A stretch of DNA of 64,000 bases from Hippasteria phrygiana (Eukaryota > Echinodermata > Asteroidea > Valvatida > Goniasteridae): the NCBI GenBank assembly GCA_037893225.1, contig JAZGUH010000225.1, positions 1,798,001-1,862,000 on the forward strand. Direction: 5' to 3'. The notes under the pieces were generated by a model, which was given only the letters and a program-made list of their open reading frames with translations, was not told the DNA's origin and did not search any database. Every line of letters begins with the position of its first letter. Positions within the stretch are counted from its first letter, which is position 1. This document shows, in pieces, positions 56,133 to 64,000 of this stretch. Position numbers and translations under genes: made by a program.

Positions 56133-59100
56133 TTTTTTTCTTTTTTTTTTTTTTCCTTTTCAGACTTTTTTGCCCATAGCATTTGTACACGTCTTCTTTC
56201 TTACTGGCACTTTGGCTACTTTGGTGCACCCGATTGTCTTTAAACTTGGCAGACACTTAGACAAACTGCTCAGAATGTGTCCCGAACTTTTTGGTCATGA
56301 TGACGTCATCACGTGATTTTTTATGAATTTTCGAAATTTGAAAATCGTAACATTCTTTTCAATATATCTAGCGAACAAAACAAGATATTTTCAAAATTCT
56401 TTTTGTTATAGCTTTGGTATGTCTCAAAGATATGCCCTAAAACGGAGAAAATGTGTGACGTCATGATGACATCATCAAAAATGTGCTTTTTTATAACACA
56501 TATAAGGATAGGTCCGATCGTCATGAAAATTGGTGGGTAGGTAGATACTGGCACTAGGATGCAAAATCCAAAATGACGTCATGATGACGTCATCACGTGA
56601 TTTGTTATGAATTTTTGAAATTTTGAAAATCGTAATATTCTTTTAAATATATCTGGCAAACAAAACAAGATATTTTCAAAATTCTTTTTGTTATAGCTTT
56701 GGTAGGTCTCAAAGATATGCCCTAAAAAGGAAAAAAATGTGTGACGTCATGATGACGTCATCAAAAATGTGCTTTTTAAAAACACATATAAGGATAGGTC
56801 CGATCGTCATAAAAATTGGTGGGTAGGTAGATACTGGCACTAGGATGCAAAATCCAAAGTGACGTCATGATGACGTCATCACGTGATTTTTTATGAATTT
56901 TTGAAATTTTGAAATCGTAAAATTCTTTTAAATATATCTGGCAAACAAAACAAGATATTTTCAAAGTTCTTTTTGTTATAGCTTTGGTAGGTCTCAAAGA
57001 TATGCCCTAAAAAGGAAAAAAATGTGTGACGTCTTGATGACGTCATCAAAAATGTGCTTTTTAAAAACACATATAAGGATAGGTCCGATCGTCATGAAAA
57101 TTGGTGGGTAGGTAGATACTGTCACTAGCATGCAAAATCTGAAATGATGTCATGATGACGTAATCGGCAATTTTTTTTATGATTTTTGAAATTTTTGAAA
57201 TTTCATTTTCATCACAAAATTTTACACAAAAAAACAAAACAGCCCTGTGTTTGTCCACAAACACTGTACCAGATGTCTAGTTTTTTTTTTTTTTTTTTTT
57301 TGTGCTTCCTTTTCAGACTTTTTCCCCATAGCATTTGTACACGTTTTCTTTCTTACCGGCACTTTGGCTACTTTGGTGCACCCGATTGACTTTAAACTTG
57401 GCAGACACTTAGACAAACTGCTCAGAATGTGTCCCGAACTTTTTGGTCATGATGACGTCATCACGTGATTTTTTATGATTTTTTGAAATTTGAAAATCGT
57501 AAAATTCTTTTCAATATATCTAGCGAACAAAACAAGATATTTTCAAAATTCTTTTTGTTATAGCTTTGGTAGGTCTCAAAGATATGCCCTAAAAGGGAAA
57601 AAAATGTGTGACGTCATGATGACATCATCAAAAATGTGCTTTTTTAAAACACATATAAGGATAGGTCCGATCGTCATGAAAATTGGTAGGTAGGTAGATA
57701 CTGGCACTAGGATGCAACATCCAAAGTGACGTCATGATGACGTCATCACGTGATTTTTTATGAATTTTTGAAATTTTGAAAATCGTAACATTCTTTTAAA
57801 TATATCTGGCAAACAAAACAAGATATTTTCAAAATTCTTTTTGTTATAGCTTTGGTAGGTCTCAAAGATATGCCCTAAAAAGGAAAAAAATGTGTGACGT
57901 CATGATGACATCATCAAAAATGTGCTTTTTTAAAACACATATAAGGATAGGTCCGATCGTCATGAAAATTGGTGGGTAGGTAGATACTGGCACTAGGATG
58001 CAAAATCCAAAGTGACGTCATGATGACGTCATCACATGATTTGTTATGAATTTTTGAAATTTTGAAATCGTAACATTCTTTTAAATATATCTCGCAAACA
58101 AAACAAGATATTTTCAAAATTCTTTTTGATACAGCTTTTGGTATGTCTCAAAGATATGCCCTAAAAGGCGAAAATTGTGTGACGTCATAATGACGTCATC
58201 AATTTTTTTCTTTTTACGCATGTAAGGGTCGGTCCGATTAAAAAAATGTATACATTGAATTTGTCTCCACCTAATTCAACAATTTCGTGATCGTGGCTCA
58301 CTCAAGTATTAAGAAATAACAGGCATCAGAAAATTGTGACCAAATTCAATATAACACAAAGGAATTCTGGGAAGGACAGAAACCATGGCTTTCATGTGGC
58401 ATGCTGTCTATAAAGAGTTGATCTCTAGTCTTTTTTTCAAGTCGTTAGACAAGTCGTAGGCAGACACTTACACCAACTGCTCAGAATGTGCGCCGAACTT
58501 TTACGTCATGATGACGTCATCACATGTCATGTGACGTCATCTTAAAGGTGCATTTTTTGAAGCCATTCTACAAAAGTACAAGTCAGATTAAGTTAAAACG
58601 TGGTATTTAGTTATGCCAGCATGTGTTAGATGAAAATTTATGTGACGTCATGATGACGTCATCGGCTAATTTTCTATAATTTTTTTTTTTTGTGCTTCCT
58701 TTTCAGACTTTTTCCCCATAGCATTTGTGCACGTTTTCTTTCTTACCGGCACTTTGGCTACTTTGGTGCACCCGATTGCCTTTAAACTTGGCAGACACTT
58801 AGACAAACTGCTCAGAATGTGTCCCGAACTTTTTGGTCATGATGACGTCATCACGTGATTTTTTATGAATTTTTGAAATTTGAAAATCGTAAAATTCTTT
58901 TCAATATATCTAGCGAACAAAACAAGATATTTTCAAAATTCTTTTTGCTATAGCTTTGGTATGTCTCAAAGATATGCCCTAAAAGGGAGAAAATGTGTGA
59001 CGTCATGATGACATCATCAAAAATGCGCTTTTTAAAAACACATATAAGGATAGGTCCGATCGTCATGAAAATTGGTGGGTAGGTAGATACTGGCACTAGG

Positions 59101-62100
59101 ATGCAAAATCCAAAGTGACGTCATGATGACGTCATCACGTGATTTGTTATGAATTTTTGAAATTTTGAAAATCGTAACATTCTTTTAAATATATCTGGCA
59201 AACAAAACAAGATATTTTCAAAATTCTTTTTGTTATAGCTTTGGTAGGTCTCAAAGATATGCCCTAAAAAGGAAAAAAATGTGTGACGTCATGATGACAT
59301 CATCAAAAATGTGCTTTTTTAAAACACATATAAGGATAGGTCCGATCGTCATGAAAATTGGTGGGTAGGTAGATACTGGTACTAGGATGCAAAATCCAAA
59401 GTGACGTCATGATGACGTCATCACGTGATTTGTTATGAATTTTTGAAATTTTGAAATCGTAACATTCTTTTAAATATATCTCGCAAACAAAACAAGAGAT
59501 TTTCAAAATTCTTTTTGATACAGCTTTTGGTATGTCTCAAAGATATGCCCTAAAAGGCGAAAATTGTGTGACGTCATAATGACGTCATCAATTTTTTTTT
59601 TTAACGCATGTAAGGGTCTGTCCGATTAAAAATGTATACATTGAATTTTTCTCTACCTAATTCAACAATTTCGTGATCGTGGCTCACTCAAGTATTAAGA
59701 AATAACAGGCATCTAAAAATTGTGACCAAATTCAATATAACACAAAGGAATTCTGGGAAGGACAGAAACCATGGCTTTCATGTGGCATACTGTCTATAAA
59801 GAGTTGATCTCTAGTCTTTTTTTCAAGTCGTTAGACAAGTCGCAGGCAGATACTTACACCAACTGCTCAGAATGTGCGCCGAACTTTTAGGTCATGATGA
59901 CGTCATCACATGTCACGTGACGTCATCTTAAAGGGGCATTTTTAGAAACCATATATCTACAAAAGTACAAGTCACATTAAGTTAAAACGTGGTATTTAGT
60001 TATGCCAGCATGTGTTAGATGAAAATGTATGTGACGTCATGGTGACGTCATGATGACGTTTTCCCATAGCATTTGTACACGTTTTCTTTCTTACCGGCAC
60101 TTTGGCTACTTTGGTGCACCCGATTGACTTTAAACTTGGCAGATACTTAGACAAACTGCTCAGAATGTGTCCCGAACTTTTTGGTCATGATGACGTCATC
60201 ACGTGATTTTTTATGAATTTTTGAAATTTGAAAATCGTAAAATTCTTTTCAATATATCTAGCAAACAAAACAAGATATTTTCAAAATTCTTTTTGTTATA
60301 GCTTTGGTATGTCTCAAAGATATGCCCTAAAATGGAGAAAATGTGTGACGTCATGATGACATCATCAAAAATGTGCTTTTTTATAACACATATAAGGATA
60401 GGTCCGATCGTCATGAAAATTGGTGGGTAGGTAGATACTGGCACTAGGATGCAAAATCCAAAGTGACGTCATGATGACGTCATCACGTGATTTGTTATGA
60501 ATTTTTGAAATTTTGAAAATCGTAACATTCTTTTCAATATATCTGGCAAACAAAACAAGATATTTTCAAAATTCTTTTTGTTATAGCTTTGGTAGGTCTC
60601 AAACATATGCCCTAAAAAGGAAAAAAATGTGTGACGTCATGATGACATCATCAAAAATGTGCTTTTTTAAAACACATATAAGGATAGGTCCGATCGTCAT
60701 GAAAATTGGTGGGTAGGTAGATACTGGTATTAGGATGCAAAATCCAAAGTGACGTCATGATGACGTCATCACGTGATTTGTTATGAATTTTTGAAATTTT
60801 GAAATCGTAACATTCTTTTCAATATATCTCGCAAACAAAACAAGAGATTTTCAAAATTCTTTTTGATACAGCTTTTGGTATGTCTCAAAGATATGCCCTA
60901 AAAGGCGAAAATTGTTTGACGTCATAATGACGTCATCAATTTTTTTTTTTTACGCATGTAAGGGTCGGTCCGATTAAAAATTTATACATTGAATTTTTCT
61001 CTACCTAATTCAACAATTTCGTGATCGTGGCTCACTCAAGTATTAAGAAATAACAGGCATCTAACAAATTGTGACCAAATTCAATATAACACAAAGGAAT
61101 TCTGGGAAGGACAGAAACCATGGCTTTCATGTGGCATGCTGTCTATAAAGAGTTGATCTCTAGTCTTTTTTTCAAGTCGTTAGACAAGTCGTAGGCAGAT
61201 ACTTACACCAACTGCTCAGAATGTGCGCCGAACTTTTAGGTCATGATGACGTCATCACATGTCACGTGACGTCATCTTAAAGGGGCATTTTTGGAAACCA
61301 TATATCTACAAAAGTACAAGTCACATTAAGTTAAAACGTGGTATTTAGTTATGCCAGCATGTGTTAGATGAAAATGTATGTGACGTCATGGTGACGTCAT
61401 GATGACGTCATCGGCTAATTTTCTATGATTTTTTTCATTTTTGAAATTTCATTTAAATCACATAATTTTACACAAAAAAACAAAACAGCCCTGTGTTTGT
61501 CCACAAACACTGCACCAGATGTCTAGTTTTTTTTTTTTTTTTTTTTTTTTTTTTCCTTTTCAGACTTTTTCCCATAGCATTTGTACACGTTTTCTTTCTT
61601 ACCGGCACTTTGGCTACTTTTATGTTACCGATTGACTTCAAACTTGGCAGACACTTAGACTAACTGCTCAGAATGTATGCCGAACATTTACGTCATGATG
61701 ACGTCATCACGTGATTTTTTATGAATTTTTGAAATTTGAAAATCGTAATATTCTTTTTAATATATCTAGCGAACAAAATAAGATATTTTCAAAATTCTTT
61801 TTGTGACAGCTTTGGTATGTCTCAAAGATATGCACTAAAAGAAAAAAAAATGTGTGATGTCATGATGACGTCATCAAAAATGTGCTTTTTTAAAACACAT
61901 ATAAGGATAGGTCCGATCGTCATAAAAATTGGTGGGTAGGTAGATACTGGCACTAGGATGCAAAATCCAAAATGACGTCATGATGACGTCATCACGTGAT
62001 TTGTTATGAATTTTTGAAATTTTGAAAATCGTAACATTCTTTTAAATATATCTGGCAAACAAAACAAGATATTTCCAAAATTCTTTTTGTTATAGCTTTG

Positions 62101-63571
62101 GTAGGTCTCAAAGATATGCCCTAAAAAGGAAAAAAATGTGTGACGTCATGATAACATCATCAAAAATGTCCTTTTTTAAAACACATATAAGGATAGGTCC
62201 GACCGTCATGAAAATTGGTGGGTAGGTAGATACTGCCACCAGCATGCAGAAGCCGAAGTGACGTCATGATGACGTCATCACGTGATTTTTTATGAATTTT
62301 TGAAATTTTGAAATCGTAAAATTCTTTTAAATATATCTGGCAAACAAAACAAGATATTTTCAAAATTCTTTTTGTTATAGCTTTGGTAGGTCTCAAAGAT
62401 ATGCCCTAAAAAGGAAAAAAATGTGTGACGTCATGATGACATCATCAAAAATGTGCTTTTTTAAAACACATATAAGGATAGGTCCGATCGTCATGAAAAT
62501 TGGTGGGTAGGTAGATACTGGCACTAGGATGCAAAATCCAAAATGACGTCATGATGACGTCATCACGTGATTTGTTATGAATTTTTGAAATTTTGAAAAT
62601 CGTAACATTCTTTTAAATATATCTGGCAAACAAACAAGATATTTCCAAAATTCTTTTTGTTATAGCTTTGGTAGGTCTCAAAGATATGCCCTAAAAAGGA
62701 AAAAAATGTGTGACGTCATGATGACATCATCAAAAATGTCCTTTTTTAAAACACATATAAGGATAGGTCCGACCGTCATGAAAATTGGTGGGTAGGTAGA
62801 TACTGCCACCAGCATGCAGAAGCCGAAGTGACGTCATGATGACGTCATCACGTGATTTGTTATGAATTTTTGAAATTTTGAAATCGTAACATTCTTTTAA
62901 ATATATCTCGCAAACAAAACAAGAGATTTTCAAAATTCTTTTTGATACAGCTTTTGGTATGTCTCAAAGATATGCCCTAAAAGGCGAAAATTGTGTGACG
63001 TCATAATGACGTCATCAATTTTTTTTTTTAACGCATGTAAGGGTCGGTCCAATTAAAAATTTATACATTGAATTTTTCTCTACCTAATTCAACAATTTCG
63101 TGATCGTGGCTCACTCAAGTATTAAGAAATAACAGGCATCTAAAAAATTGTGACCAAATTCAATATAACACAAAGGAATTCTGGGAAGGACAGAAACCAT
63201 GGCTTTCATGTGGCATGCTGTCTATAAATAGTTGATCTCTAGTCTTTTTTTCAAGTCGTTAGACAAGTCGTAGGCAGATACTTACACCAACTGCTCAGAA
63301 TGTGCGCCGAACTTTTAGGTCATGATGACGTCATCACATGTCACGTGACGTCATCTTAAAGGGGCATTTTTGGAAACCATATATCTACAAAAGTACAAGT
63401 CACATTAAGTTAAAACGTGGTATTTAGTTATGCCAGCATGTGTTAGATGAAAATGTATGTGACGTCATGGTGACGTCATGATGACGTCATCGGCTAATTT
63501 TCTATGATTTTTTTCATTTTAGAAATTTCATTTAAATCACATAATTTTACACAAAAAAACAAAACAGCCCT

Positions 63572-63605
63572 GTGTTTGTCCACAAACACTGCACCAGATG
63601 TCTAG
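63572..63605 (+). repeat. Right end of the array: terminal hairpin and CTAG
   Basis: GTGTTTGTCCACAAACAC (63572-63589), TGCACCAGATGT, CTAG (63602-63605), then TTATCATTTTTTTTCC of unrelated sequence. This fixes the 3' boundary of the family at CTAG|T. Confidence 0.75.
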
Positions 63606-63648
63606 TTATCATTTTTTTTCCTTCAATTTTGAACATTTTCAAAGGTTG

Positions 63649-64000
63649 CAGGGCTTGAAATGCACGACGGCCAGTGCCGTCGCCTTCTTACTGGCCAAGG
63701 TGCCCCACAAAAAATCTCCGTCTTCACGGCCAGTTTTGCCTTTCCCCATATTTCCTTGGCCATCGTGCCCTTTTTGCAAAAACACAGCCACTGCAATCCT
63801 TCATTTCTTTTGTTTTCGCACACATTCGATGTCATGCCAGCCAAATTCATAAAATCTCGCTGCACAACACGTCACGTCGGCGATCCCCCACACTGAATCT
63901 GGCTTCGCGACAGCACATACTTTGTACACAAACTGAATCTACATGTAGTCCAGTTTCAGAGTGTGCCGATATTTTTAGCAGCGACACCCCTACCGCAATA
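63649..64000 (+). mobile_element. Left part of a second CAGGGCTTGAAAT hAT-like element (runs off window)
   Basis: CAGGGCTTGAAATGCACGAC resembles the left end of 28451-29821 (CAGGCCTCGAAATAGTACTA). It is followed by repeated CGGCCAG/TGGCCA motifs, analogous to the GGGCTAG motifs there. The right end is outside the window, so no TSD can be checked. Confidence 0.45.

Larger units (their letters stand above)
36524..63605. mobile_element. 27-kb array of CRE-rich Helitron-like elements
   Basis: One repeat superfamily fills this block. Common parts are: a GGCTGTTTT hairpin or poly-T start; CTTTTCAGACTTTTGCCCAT and the GCATTTGTACACG region; many units with paired TGACGTCA octamers; and the terminal hairpin, 12-13 nt, CTAG, T. 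Orientation is plus at 36524-38453 and 46264-63605, minus at 38454-46263. CTAG ends are seen at 38454(-), 39939(-), 41201(-), 42340(-), 43929(-), 48388, 51498, 53076, 54575, 56042, 57277, 61523 and 63602. There is no Rep/helicase or other protein; short open frames through the units encode the DNA palindromes only (e.g. DDVIMTS). Confidence 0.65.

Noticed and set aside
38454..63605. Dozens of 60-100 codon open frames sharing DDVIMTS, ILFCSLDILKRMLRF and IYLPTNFHDDRTYPYMCF
   Set aside because: They are translations of the 286-bp array unit; the period is not a multiple of 3 and frames break between units. DDVIMTS is simply the TGACGTCA dyad.

Overview
The window looks like intergenic, repeat-dominated DNA from an animal nuclear genome, probably a marine invertebrate (echinoderm, mollusc, cephalochordate or cnidarian; the sequence does not decide which). 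The reasons are a spliced transposase, frequent TACATGTA-type palindromes, tRNA-derived SINE pieces, DNA-transposon remnants with recognisable target-site duplications (TSDs), and very long satellite-like arrays. I see no ordinary conserved host gene. The only clearly recognisable coding sequences are transposase pieces: an IS630/Tc1-type DDE transposase at 3-792 and two broken hAT C-termini at about 13851-14063 (+) and 34079-34195 (-).

Region 1 (1-1391) holds the 3' part of a two-exon DDE transposase and its poly(A) signal. Region 2 (1392-15471) is a nested set of elements. The oldest layer is a foldback element with roughly 1-kb inverted arms that carry a 21-bp satellite. Into it have inserted: a 7.9-kb element (1723-9661) whose long inverted repeats contain subterminal repeats and a CCCATATGGGC satellite; a 475-bp TTAA-target element (10335-10809); and a second TTAA-target element (11221-14675) that itself contains a hAT element (11403-14244). 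The 3.4-kb core of the 7.9-kb element holds a possible four-exon minus-strand gene with consistent splice phases, coding for about 158 aa, which I do not recognise.

Region 3 (15478-22730) and region 4 (25000-36523) are mosaics of small non-autonomous elements: SINE pieces, a perfect 70-bp palindrome with a 9-bp TSD, hAT-, Harbinger- and TTAA-type elements, foldback hairpins, and three TTAACCCTAACC-bounded minisatellite cassettes. An inverted hAT copy with a perfect 8-bp TSD lies at 33312-35482.

Region 5 (22733-24995 and 36524-63605, about 29 kb, nearly half the window) is built from one repeat superfamily packed with the palindromic CRE octamer TGACGTCA and the E-box CACGTG. At least fourteen places show the same terminal design: an 18-nt hairpin, a 12-13 nt spacer, CTAG, then T. 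That is the architecture of a Helitron-type 3' end. One 7.8-kb block (38454-46263) lies in reverse orientation, and the matching uninterrupted site is present elsewhere in the window (near 55495-55520). I infer a tandemly self-inserting, Helitron/Helentron-like non-autonomous family. This is the most interesting system here.
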